Positions 34,743-45,019 of a stretch of DNA of 64,000 nt are shown piece by piece; the stretch's first letter is position 1, and every line of letters begins with the position of its first letter. Under the pieces are notes generated by a model, which saw nothing but the letters and a program-made list of their open reading frames with translations, was not told where the DNA came from and made no database searches. Origin of the DNA: Haemonchus contortus (lineage: Eukaryota > Nematoda > Chromadorea > Rhabditida > Trichostrongylidae); assembly GCA_000469685.2 (NCBI GenBank), contig LS997566.1, forward strand, positions 14,324,118 through 14,388,117. Reading direction: 5' to 3'. Position numbers and translations under genes: made by a program.

Positions 34743-36632
34743 TATTCTATGAAATCATGTGTTCCTGTTCTTGAAAACCCTTGACATATGGCCAAACCCC
34801 ATTGAACTACTCATTCGACATCTCGGGCTTTAGTGGTGACAGATATGATGGGTGCACCCGGCTAACCAAATACTTGGGGTGTGGCGCCAGTTAAATCGGT
34901 GAGGTCGACCTCTTCGACGGTAGCCCTGATTGAATAGCTATATAACAAGGGAGAGTGAGGGAATTTTTAGTGTCTTAGAGAAGAAGTCTCCGGAAAAAAG
35001 TATTCCCAACGCCTAGATCGAATCCTTCCCATTTGATAACTCCAACTTGACTTTTTCCTTGAGTTAAAGCTGATTATTCAGATTGTACTCCAAGATATTT
35101 CGTTCCTTAACCATCGTCCGTGCCCCTGGAGACTGACAACTGGCCAGCCACATTTTTCATCGTTTTGAATGAAATGTCTGTATTGAGCCGTGCAAAGGGT
35201 CCATATGCAGTCGAGTAGCAGCCCCTAACCTATTCATCCATCCGTTTCCAGAACTGTTCTCATAGGCACTGCAGGAGAGACCCACAGCAGACAGAAGCGC
35301 TGATTCGCAGAGGTGCGCGTCTGACGGAAAGAGTCTGAACACAATCAGCGGTAATACTCCTGCACTGTACCAATCACAGGTGCATGGTCGGTGCAGGACG
35401 AGGTCGGGAAGTCATTTGAAGTCAGGGGGTTCATGATTTCGCTTTTTAAGGGACCAATTCCTCTCTCCTTCGCATTCCAGTGGCAATTCACTGAGCGATA
35501 GTTTGTTATCCTACCGAGGTGCTTTCGGGAACATAAAAATCCAGGGGATCAAGGAAAATCTTTAAGAGGACTTTTTCCATTTTCGTTCTGGCTGCTTCTC
35601 GTTTCTCAGAAGATGAAAACGGAAAAGGGCTATGGCTATCCAGGGATTACTAGGCGTTCCAGCCGTAGGAATTGCGTGTTCGCGAAAGAATAATAAGCTC
35701 GATTTTCTTTATGTCTACTTCCTTTATTTGATGCTCTCTCCTCCCCACCCCCACCCTTCCTTTATTTGATGCTCTCTCCCCCACCCCCATCTATACGTTC
35801 TTTGGGAGGCGGGTCGAGCTATAAGTGGACGGACCTCCTCTGCCAAAGATTTGGGTGGGCGGTGGCATACATGGAGGAAATATCCTTTCGTATGATGGTG
35901 ATAACATTTGAGCAATCGGTTTTGCTAAACAGCGGAGGAGGTGCGGTGGCTAAAAAAAAAGAAAAAAGCGAATAAAGAGAAAATGGATGAAGCACATGAA
36001 GGAAACCTCCCCAACTACGATCTGGGTGATGATTCAGTGGTACAGACATCCAATAGCTGAAATTCAAGAATTCATACGGAGCAATCTTGGAAGGAAAGAT
36101 AAGGCGGCCCAAAGTTTAGAGACCACAAGTACTTTGTGCTTGACGACAGAAACTGAAGAGAGCCCCCCCCCCCTTCTCCTCTCCCCCGCTTGTTGTTGGG
36201 GGAAGCAGTCGGGGTTGCGTCCGTCACTCCTATTTCGTTCTAACCCCTGATGGTGGTAGGAAATTCTTTCCGAGATTTTTTGACGAAAGGCATTTTGCCG
36301 AACCGCGGCGGTCTGTCGAAGCTTTGAAAGTGCAAGTCTAATGTGATTGGGCTTTTGGTGGTCTTCTAGAAGATACTTTCGCTCTTACGCAGGGGAATAA
36401 AAGAACAAAAAGCAATTATTGACATAAAGGTTTTACTTTAAATTCACTTTCCTGCAAGGAAAGTGGCGTTGCAGTCAAGTGGTAATGGGTAAATGATGAA
36501 TGAACGATGGAGGTCCGCAATCAGATCGATCCTCGATCCACTGGAGATGGTCCCACATCATTAGCGAAAACAACGGAGACTCGATAATCTTCAATATGTC
36601 GACCTTATCCCGATTTCCGCCATTTTCCATGA
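34743..36632. other. Non-coding or unresolved stretch
   Basis: No supported exon. It contains a 38-bp imperfect duplication at 35719-35789 and an 11-base C run at 36163-36173. Open frames at 35724-36112 on both strands are low-complexity by-products. Confidence 0.45.
35719..35789. repeat. Imperfect tandem duplication, 38-bp period
   Basis: TTCCTTTATTTGATGCTCTC followed by a CCCCACCCCCAC block occurs twice in a row (35719 and 35757). The copies differ by a few bases in the C-rich end. Confidence 0.88.
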
Positions 36633-37252
36633 GCCAATCCCTTTATAAAACTCGTTGTCATAGAGTCCACCGCCGGCAGCAGCAGCGGCCTCGTCGACAC
36701 ATTTGAGGGCAGCGAGCCAGCGGCCGGCGCAACGCCCATTATTTCCTGTGAATCGGGCAATTTGCCTATTTCTCTCTGCCTACAAGTTTTCTGGTTGTTT
36801 CAAAGTCATTCACTTGGAGTTCGATCAAGGACGACAGATCTTCCCCACCTCGAACCGGTAACCCGGCAGCAGCAGGTCTCCACAAGGTGGTGGCGATGTT
36901 TGGCTCGTCGGCGATCACTTTTCTCACCGATGTCGAGGTTCACGAAGAGGTAATGGCTCACGGTCTTCTTGTGCTGAACGCCATTTATTTGTTTGCTTAA
37001 TTGTTTGCTTGTATTTAAATGACGCCACCACAGAGGCATGGAAAATGCAAATGAATGATTCAAACCGGGAAAAAAATGGCGCCTCCAGGAACTTTTGCTC
37101 TCTTGGGTATTGGATTCTGCCCATGACATGGTGACGAATTTGCCTTCTCCTTGATGGCCTCTTTTCTCACAAACACTCCCAGCTTTGGTATCTGTTGATG
37201 TCAAGTCACGACTGATTGAGAAAAACGCTTCCAATGAATCGTATTCAACCAT
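36633..37252. other. GC-rich, CAG-containing region open on both strands
   Basis: Two mutually exclusive readings exist. On the plus strand a frame is open from 36633 and includes STAGSSSGLVDTFEGSEPAA, possibly ending near CTACAA|GTTTTC; a second plus frame at 36753-37002 contains KVVAMFGSSAITFLTDVEV and meets a donor, GAAGAG|GTAATGG, with an ATG at 36898 in good context (GTGGCGATG). On the minus strand an ATG at 37252 opens 148 codons to 36806, with a basic HRHH/CCC end. Local GC is well above the surroundings. One real first exon is plausible, but I cannot say which strand. Confidence 0.25.
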
Positions 37253-38391
37253 TTCTCCCTTACGCCTTTAATTATCGCCTTTGCCAATGGATGCAGACCG
37301 TTTTACATCTCCAGCTGATATGGGCAATTTCCAAACCCTTTTTTATGACTAAGGGTCCTGCTTTCCGTCCGGGATCGAAAAAATGTCGTCTTCCCTTGTT
37401 GAGTGTGTTTTTTCTGATTGTTTTAGTCTTTTCTGACTTTTTTCAAAGATTTTTATTGCGAACATTGGGATCCCTCCGCGATTTCCATCATTCTTCGATA
37501 CATCGTGGTCTTTGTAATTTTTTAACCTGCGAATTTTTCACTCCTTTGCGCTTCTCTTCTGGCACTGCCTTCCTCAAAAGTAAGCAAGAAGTCCAGGAAA
37601 AAAGATTCTGCTGGCCTCAATATCCATTATATTCCTTCGAAAGCGAGAAGTATTTGAGTGTCCGAAGAAAACTTGAAGTTTTCAAAAAAAATACCTTTAA
37701 AAAGGGTTCCAACGATATAAGGAGTCTGGTGACTGAAATTCGAAATCCTCAGATTTTTCAAGTCCCCAATAAACAGACATTGTTATTTATGTAGTACTCA
37801 ATAAATCAACTATCCATTATTCTCCTGCCCAAGCAATTGAGAATAGGCTTCGGGCTTGGGGTGCGAAATAAAGTTTTTGCTGTTTCTATGGTATGGGTCC
37901 ATTTTCCCTTCGATTTCTTGAGCCTTCCCTATTTCAAGCTTTCCAGCCTTACTTCGCAATGGGTAAAATTATTTTGGGGCTTCGGGGACCTTATCACTGA
38001 AAACGAATCACCCATCGTGGAAACACTGAGGAAAATTAAATACCTGATTAGTGCTTTAGCAAAAACGAAGGTGCACGCTTGATCGCCCTTGCAGGTTTAT
38101 GTCGCTTGAAGGTATTTCAGCCGACTCCCAAGTGCATAGCAGTGAGTGGGCCATCTACGTCACCACATAGTCTCGAATTTTGGGTTCAAATTTTGCCAAA
38201 CGTCATCAGACTTTTCGTTTTTTTTGAGGTCCTTGATATGGTACTACTTCCTGTTGGAACATAAATCTTTCTCCGAATAGAGCTCGTTACTGAAAGGGCT
38301 GAGTTATTGGCTCCTGCGCCCTTCGTATTCTTGAGAGTGGGGCTTGCAGCTCAAAACTATTTTTGGAGTGACGTCATAATATTTTCCACCC
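37253..38391. other. Non-coding or unresolved stretch
   Basis: A plus-strand frame of 192 codons spans 37216-37794. It is Phe/Lys/Arg-rich, has no motif and no splice edges, and overlaps the minus-strand frame above. It is not called. Confidence 0.4.
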
Positions 38392-38452
38392 TGCTTAAGT
38401 GAAATAAAATTATTTGCAATGAAAATGCAAATAATTTTATTTCACTTAAGCA
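38392..38452. repeat. Perfect 27-bp hairpin, 7-nt loop
   Basis: The arms 38392-38418 and 38426-38452 are exact reverse complements (outer end TGCTTAAGTG, inner end TTTGCA), separated by ATGAAAA. The stem is AT-rich. It abuts the next hairpin, sharing its last bases. Confidence 0.95.
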
Positions 38453-38528
38453 TCAGTTCTAGCTTATACCACTTTGGATAATTCCTGCAAAATGGGATTA
38501 TCCAAAGTGGTATAAGCTAGAACTGATG
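38451..38528. repeat. Perfect 32-bp hairpin, 14-nt loop
   Basis: The arms 38451-38482 and 38497-38528 are exact reverse complements (outer end CATCAGTTCTAGC, inner end TTGGATAAT), with loop TCCTGCAAAATGGG. Together with the previous hairpin it makes a 137-bp unit of two perfect stems without a spacer. There is no obvious target duplication outside. Confidence 0.95.
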
Positions 38529-38654
38529 TTCTGGTTGGACTATTGAAACAGCCCTGGATCCCCGATTATTCTCTTTAAGTAGAGGAACCAAAAAGAGAAC
38601 ACTTGTTTCTGGTCGATATTTTAATGGAGCCTTCCACTTAAATTCGGGTCGATT

Positions 38655-38922
38655 AGGTGGTGGCGTAGTGGCAGGTGGCGCACTATCACACACACAGTCA
38701 GGTGATCGAAACCGGTAGTGATACTCGTCCAGATCAACCAAACCCTCTATCCCTCTGGGGTCGTTATTTAATACAGTGCTCGTTTGGGAGGCGAAAAATC
38801 CTAGCTTGTAGGTCGTTTGGCTACCGTAAGTCATTGTATAGGCCGCATACACATTCGAATGCCCCTACAATTCTGAATAGATGTCGGATGCGGTGCTCAA
38901 TCGATTAATGCCAGAGCGCTTT
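38655..38922 (+). mobile_element. Diverged full-length SINE copy
   Basis: It has the head GTGGTGGCGTAGTGGCAGGTGG and GCGCACTATCACACACAC, a mutated B box (GTGATCGAAACCGG), CCCTCTGGGGTCG, CTCGTTTGGGAGGCG, GTCATTGTATAGGCCGCATAC and a worn 3' end at CTCAATCGATTAATGCC. An A box is still recognisable and the B box is not intact. Confidence 0.8.
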
Positions 38923-39425
38923 TTATTCCCCATGATTCTTATGCCGGAAGGCTTTCCTAGACTGCCTATGCACTTTCAAAAGTTTTCCCGATTTCAAGAA
39001 TCTATTAAAGATATTTGGCAATTGAAAAGTAGGCAGCTTCCCCGAATCAATATTTTCTCTCCTTTTTCTCAGATAGAAGCACAATGCTTTCATATTGTTG
39101 AGTGCAATCTCGTTTATCCTCCTTTCCTATGTCTCCCATGTATTTGACAAATTCTATTCTTGGCGGACTCTAAAGGTCGAACGTGTAGGTGTTTTAGTAG
39201 CACCCGTGTGTCATGATATGTGATGGTAATGGTCTTTTCTTTCATCTTTTCTTGCTCACGCGGTTCGTTTTGAAGGGGGCTAAAATCCGTGATACACACA
39301 TGTCATCTCTCTATGCATCGATTTTGCCTGTCAATCACCATTACCCTCAGTCTTCAATCAATCCTTAGCTCTAACGAATAGAATTCAGTGGAAGTCCTTC
39401 GCTGGTATTGCGATGAATTGTTCTT
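38923..39425. other. Non-coding stretch
   Basis: Nothing recognisable on either strand apart from short open frames. Confidence 0.45.
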
Positions 39426-39638
39426 CTATTCGAGTTTTTCTAGAGAAATCTGACCTCCGTGCCACCTCGTACCCTTTCTGAATTTTGTGAGATCTAATTG
39501 GTAGCGGCTCCGCTCTAGTTCAACAGTGCCCAAAAAGTCGGGGCTTTTTAATTTGGATCTAATACAATATGCAGCATCTTGATCCCCAATAGTAGACGTA
39601 GTTTTGGGCTCCGGATTCCTCTCTGCATTTGCGGACAT
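39426..39638 (-). CDS. Possible exon, unrecognised hydrophilic protein
   Basis: The minus strand is open for 70 codons from an ATG at 39638 that directly follows GAACGTAG, so the frame starts either by translation or by splicing. It encodes a hydrophilic, charged stretch (MSANAERNPEPKTTSTIGDQ at the start) without low complexity. Near the end, AAAGG|GTACGA could be a donor. No partner exon or family was recognised. Confidence 0.2.
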   Translation of the reverse strand: MSANAERNPEPKTTSTIGDQDAAYCIRSKLKSPDFLGTVELERSRYQLDLTKFRKGTRWHGGQISLEKLE

Positions 39639-40391
39639 CTACGTTCTCGGAAACTCCTAATATAAATCAGTTCTGATCTGGGTTTTTCCTCCTTTTTCGG
39701 TGTATCAACCAACACTTGTGTACTCCCGTTCTAACTGACTCATCACGATGGAAAATTGCAGGCGCTCAACAGTTCGGACAAGGTGGTACCGCCCTGTTAG
39801 CCCTTTTTGCGCATCAATAGTGAGCTAGTTTTACTGGAAAAAGACTGACGGTGAATTCTTGTAGAGCTTCGAAAATGTCTCTATCTAATGGGTACGGTTC
39901 TCTGGTTATTCGGGGTATCTCTTACAAAAGAGTCGGAGCACAGCAGATCGATGAGCTTGAGTCATTTCTCACCACACCTTCGTGAGCTCTGTGATAAGCT
40001 CAGACACTTTCTTGATCTCTGCGGTGAGCTCAGCAGGAGTTCTGTGATGAGCTCAGGTGCTGGACCCTCCTCAGAAGCTTGTTTACTCCATAATATCATT
40101 AGTCTGATGTTTTGCTTATCCTATTGAGGATAATCCCCGAGTAAGTTTGTGGGTCATAAAACAGGTATGGCGGGTTTGAATCGCCAAAACAGTAATGCTG
40201 GTTCAGTAGAATGGTCAGTAATATGTGGACAAGGTCTTGTTAAGATCACACACGGGTAGCCCAAAGAAGTTACCGTGCAGTGAAGTTTTTCTTCGGCTGT
40301 TCATCTCCTTAAAAATGTTAAAAAGATAAATGATAAAGTCTTTCGAAGTTAACCAGTGCCATTTTGGAATGTGCGTGGCGCTGGACTTTGA

Positions 40392-40540
40392 ATCGTCATG
40401 GCGTTTTGAACGTTTACGTGGCCTACAGAGAGACTTTAGGTGGCCAGCTGATGAACAGGTGCGTTCAGTACTTTTATTACCTCAGACGGGTGTGGTACCG
40501 AAAAGCGACACGGAAGGAATGGAAGGCTTCGGAACCACAG
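40392..40540 (-). mobile_element. SINE middle fragment
   Basis: The minus strand reads GAAGCCTTCCATTCCTTCCG, TCGGTACCACACCCGTCTGA, CATCAGCTGGCCACC and CTCTGTAGGCCACGTA in the order of the SINE body. The 5' promoter part and the tail are missing. Confidence 0.7.
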
Positions 40541-42448
40541 TGTAATCACTCAGAAACGTCTAGAACTGCCTCTACGGCTTTTTCCATGACCTGAATTTTC
40601 CCTACTCAGGATCTTTGTGTTGAAGAAGACGTCGGGGGATGGTCGTATGATGAGAAGCGTGATGAAGAGGGTGTGATGATATTCATAGCGCAATGAAATG
40701 ATGAGTAATTGTTTGAACGGGCGTGTGAATATGGACGCTTCGAAATCGCTCGGGTCTGTATCATTTCACAACACAGAATCGCCTCTATGGGAAATCGTGA
40801 CTCTGTAAGTTCTTTGTCTTATTCCTTTTGAGGAAGCTTTTTTTGAGGCTGTAGCTTTGTGAGATGGTGCCTTTTCTTAGTATTTGTAAAAAGGTGAGGT
40901 GAAAACTAACCGCCCGAGGTACTGACACGTAGTGTTGTAAGGTTCATATGGGGATGCCAAGGAAAACAAGTTCAAGACTCTTTCGCAGGCGGCGTCAGAG
41001 GGTTATGTCGAGTGAGAATGTGCTACTTAGCTCTCGAATGAGGCCCTTGCCATTTCTGTTTTGATTCGAAGCTTGCCAAAGCTTTGGATGGTTGTCTTTC
41101 CCAAACACTTATGTTTCTCTCATCTTGTTCGTCCTCATCTCGTTCCTTCCTCAACGAAGCTCATCGCCTTCTTCCTTAGGCACTCGATCTCTCCTTCCAT
41201 CGAAAAATGCCTCGTACAATCCTTTCTCATCGTCCGCTGTCCTCGCTGTCAGAGGACACCTTCGTTGCATATTTCTTGGCTTCATTGCTTAAGTGCTACC
41301 AAAACTGACTTCAGGGTAACATCCTTCCACGCAGGACGTCAACATCGTGAACACCATTTGTAGGTCAGACAAATGCATCGAGGACTGCTTGCGGATGTGA
41401 TTTTGGTAAGATTGCAGAAGGAGGCTTCTCTGAATCTCTACTTCTTGGCGATCTGCGTTGTGGAGACTGCTAATCTTGAAAACAACGAGATGGACTCTTC
41501 CGGGAATCTTTTCAGCCCCTCTTATGTCTATCATCGGAATGCTCTTTATCTTTTTATCGTAAAACAACGTTGGATTGCTTAGGGTGATTGTCACCGAGAA
41601 TTCATGCTTTGCCTAAGCTTTTTCATATACCGCTTAATGCCATGGCCGACAGAATCCAGCGGAATCCTTTCTCGAAAATCCCTCTCGATAGGACTAAATA
41701 GCCTAGTACAGCGAGATCGTTCGAAGACAGCTCAGTAATATCCTTTGGCCTTTCGCCATTTACGTCATGAACAGGCTCAAAATTGCTTTAACGTCATAAT
41801 TCTCATCTGTAATGGGTAGGCCGTCCCATTGGCGTGAGACTACAACGGCAAGAAAAACCTCTGCAGTTTTCTTTGACGTCAGACATTCATAGAAGCTGTA
41901 GTCAATGGTCTGCATTCTCCCACTCTCTCAGGATTCCTTCATATTTCACGCCTGTCAGTTTTCTCAATTGCTTCCCTCTTCCCATAATCAGAATTCCCAT
42001 GTTTCCGAGTATTTTCGGATTGGCTTCTCGGTATGGGTCGTTCAGAAAATATCCATCGAATTAATTCGATGTTGACAACACTGCACAAACTTCTGTTGCA
42101 ACTAGTAATGCGTTCAGAGAAGCGTGGATTTTGTCGTCCCCGACAGCTCGCTCAAACATGTTGTCAGGGAGATGTTAACGTTCCTCTAGTGACATTCTTG
42201 ATCCTTCGAGTTTTGATTGAACTTAAAACCTTTCGGAGACGACTGACAGATTGGGCGTGAAAGCTGAGGAAATGGGTTGACTTCCTCCCCTTTGACCTTT
42301 ATTACCTGGCGCAATAGTCATTTATTAATCCCTTAGTTTCGCAGTTTTTTCTCTTCGTTTTTTTCTCTTGAGGTTTAGTGCTCTCTAGATTGCCTACCAC
42401 TCACTGAACTTGTTTAAGTGACTTAATTTCTTTATGTACTTCCTCATG
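40541..42448. other. Non-coding or unresolved stretch with one weak frame
   Basis: Apart from the minus-strand frame listed at 41289-41612, no candidate was found. Plus-strand frames over 41061-41363 are the pyrimidine-rich complement of purine-rich DNA. Just upstream of this stretch, at 39985-40060, there are several GTGAGCTC/ATGAGCTC-type words. Confidence 0.35.
41289..41612 (-). CDS. Possible exon, unrecognised
   Basis: After AAGCTTAG the minus strand is open in phase 0 for about 107 codons to a stop. It contains FYDKKIKSIPMIDIRG and VHLVVFKISSLHNADRQEVE, with beta-strand-like alternation and normal residue balance. The acceptor lacks a pyrimidine tract, and no donor or partner exon was seen. 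It is listed because of its length and composition only. Confidence 0.2.
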   Translation of the reverse strand, partial: AKHEFSVTITLSNPTLFYDKKIKSIPMIDIRGAEKIPGRVHLVVFKISSLHNADRQEVEIQRSLLLQSYQNHIRKQSSMHLSDLQMVFTMLTSCVEGCYPEVSFGST

Positions 42449-42745
42449 GCGGAGGTGGTGTAGCGTCAAATGACGTACTATCACCCACGCATTGTCATAG
42501 ATCGGCACGGCTTGAAATCGGTCTATGCCAACCAAGCCTTCGCTCCGGGGTCGGTTGATTTATACTAGACTCATTTGGGAGGATGGAAGCTCTGGCTTGT
42601 TCATCGACTGACCTGTGCAAGTCATTGTATAAGCCACATATGCATTCGCATGCCACTACGATCCTGAATGGGAGTTGATACAAGTACACATCCTTCAGAC
42701 GGAGTCGATTAACTCCAGTAGACTTTATTCTTTCACCCTGTATGT
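42449..42745 (+). mobile_element. Diverged full-length SINE copy
   Basis: The head GGCGGAGGTGGTGTAGCGTC keeps a near-consensus A box. The B-box region has been lost to GGCACGGCTTGAAATCGG. Then follow CCAACCAAGCCTTCGCTCCG, CTCATTTGGGAGGATGG, GTCATTGTATAAGCCACATA and CACTACGATCCTGAATGG, and a tail with GACTTTATTCTTTC. Confidence 0.85.
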
Positions 42746-43064
42746 CCTTCCTCTCTGAAACGATGCTGCGGGCGCGAAGAGCTCTAATGGGGTCACGCGA
42801 GAATAGCGCCCCCCCCCCCTAGATCGTACATGGTTGTTTCGCCGACGGGCATGCTCAACACCGGATCAGACTGAGCAACTGAGCGGGTGGTCTTATGCTG
42901 ATAATTTCAGCTTCCTTACTCCAACTCTATGAGTTAATGCATTAGCCTTAACCCGATTTCAATTTTGTAGTTTTTTCCTTTAATTCCATTACTACCCTTG
43001 TTTTCATTCAACATGGGGCATAGACGAGGCCCCGGAGCACCTAGCCACAGAACCCTTCTCTTAT

Positions 43065-43108
43065 GCTCGTCCAAGGAGGGCTGCTCCTCGCACCCTCCTT
43101 GGACGAGC
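43065..43108. repeat. Perfect 16-bp GC-rich hairpin
   Basis: GCTCGTCCAAGGAGGG (43065-43080) and its exact reverse complement (43093-43108) enclose the loop CTGCTCCTCGCA. No poly-T tract follows, so it is not a bacterial-type terminator. It may be a fold-back remnant. Confidence 0.9.
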
Positions 43109-44821
43109 GACCCCAGGGAAGCTATTCTATCCTGGTCAATTAATTGGATTGTTGGTCAACTATAAGTCGGTGTTTGGTAGAGTGAGCTTTTGTGCAACTT
43201 TCATACCTTGAAATGGTTCGGTACTACTCGGTAAGAGGATGAAAGTTTCTCAGGAAACAGGGGTCGCGTGTTAAGGGAGTGAGTTGAGGATTAGGACCAC
43301 TTTTGTTATTATAGTGAGAATGGCCTGGAAACTGGACGAATGCTCGTTACTGATTTTCCAGTGGAGTAGAGCTTTTGGCATACTTGAGAACTACAGATTA
43401 ATTCCAGTGGAAACCAATTTATCGTGAGCTCTGCCTTTGAACTAAACCATTAGTACTTCGATCTCGAAGCTTCGAAAAACAGCGGAGGGATATTGAAGAT
43501 TACTGAGGAGTACTTATACGAGAGAAAGAGTATTATCAAATAGTAGCAAGAGGTCCGTGGTATCTAAGGTCTTATCCTAGTCGAAGTCATCGAAACCAGA
43601 AGCCTTCCTTTCTTCCAGAGTCACGTGTTTTCACTCTATCCTGAAGACCCAGCGTATTATACCTCGCTCCTTTCCGATGCCAACGTTATGACAAAAAAAA
43701 CTTTATGAGAGTATTCTAAAAATATCTCGATTGCAGTAGTTGCTAGGAAACTCCAGAGACGCCTGCAATGCCTAGAGTTTTTTCGACAGAGCAACCCAGT
43801 GCATTGCCAACGTCCTCATAATTTCATGGCCAATATTAACCTTCACTTTTTTGGTTTATGGGCTTCACTAACAGGGAAGAAAGGAGCTCCTAAGAAAGAA
43901 GTCCGTATCATCTATTTATCATCCCCTCCTATCCTTCTCTCATGCTTTTTCTGCCTTCATGCACCGACCTTTCTTTGATTCCATTTCACCTCTTACTCTA
44001 CCCCTCCCCCACCCCACCTCATTCGAGCTAGGCTTCAACAATCCGACTTTTTCTAATCCAATCTGGATCTCTTCAGAACATAGTAGTGCTTTATCTTTGC
44101 TTTATCCTTGAGACTAAATTCTTGGTCATTCATTTTGCTGATATTGGACCCATCGGACCTCATCGGACCCCCATCACTATCGTACTGACCCTTGAATGAT
44201 TACGGCCCATACAAAGGGTTGCGTGATGTTCCTCTTCGAGTTGGTTTTTGCGATCCCATAACCAGGGCCTCAACCCTCCCTTTGCAGATGGATGTAGCTC
44301 ATGTTTAACAAGGGCCAGAATTTCCTCTTGACAAGTGGGCAGGCGACGTTCAGTATATCTAACCGTTTCATTGGCTCTGCTCAGTTCTAGGTATCTGTGC
44401 CAGCAGAAATTTTTTAGCCCTTTGAGTGGTTTCCTATCTAGTCCTTTGTCTTATTATAATACTTGTTGGACTGCATGTCGATGCTGTTCTGGCATTTGAA
44501 AGTAGTTGTTGCAACCAATGGGAAGAATGGAATTTTTGTTTGAATCACCTTATGCAGCCAAAACATAGCTATTTCTCATACCAATATGGAGCGGCTTCCG
44601 AAAAGCGAAAAGCATCATTTCAGAAGAGCATTCGTCATCAACCATGGGAAGACAGAGGCATTCGGAACACTATTAGAATGGAATCGAATATTTTTTTTTC
44701 ATCGGGACAAATTTTCAATGGAAAAAGATCATTTCGAACTTTGGATGGACTCTTAGAGGGGGAAAACCATCACACCGCGCCCTCAGCCTTGCCTTGAAAA
44801 AACTATAGCTCTACCCCAACA

Positions 44822-44881
44822 CTGGCCTACTCCAAGCTGTATTTCCTTATGCTGGTCTACTCCAAGGTGCACTTCCTTATA
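44822..44881. repeat. Two-copy 30-bp tandem repeat
   Basis: CTGGCCTACTCCAAGCTGTA and its continuation TTTCCTTATG are followed by a second copy, CTGGTCTACTCCAAGGTGCA plus CTTCCTTATA. The copies differ at five positions. Confidence 0.9.
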
Positions 44882-45019
44882 GGCCCGCGGATGTCCTGAA
44901 CTACATATTCCTTGTACGGATCGTAATTTTGAAGTTATACTCCCATTTTCTCGAACGCATATCTGGGAGAACCGGACAGTTTTGCTTCGATAATTACCCT
45001 CCAATACTTTACAGTTTCT

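Larger units (their letters stand above)
42746..45019. other. Non-coding or unresolved stretch
   Basis: It contains an 11-base C run (42809-42819), a 16-bp hairpin (listed) and a 30-bp duplication at 44822-44881. A plus-strand frame at 44426-44797 starts with a hydrophobic signal-like run, but it has no ATG and follows a stop directly; its second half (44624-44797) follows CATCATTTCAG. It is not called. Confidence 0.4.

Noticed and set aside
43065..43108. Transcription terminator reading of the GC hairpin
   Set aside because: Intrinsic terminators are bacterial features, no T run follows, and the window is clearly eukaryotic.
44426..44797. Frame beginning with a signal-peptide-like hydrophobic run
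   Set aside because: There is no ATG, an in-frame stop lies directly upstream, and no acceptor is at the right place.
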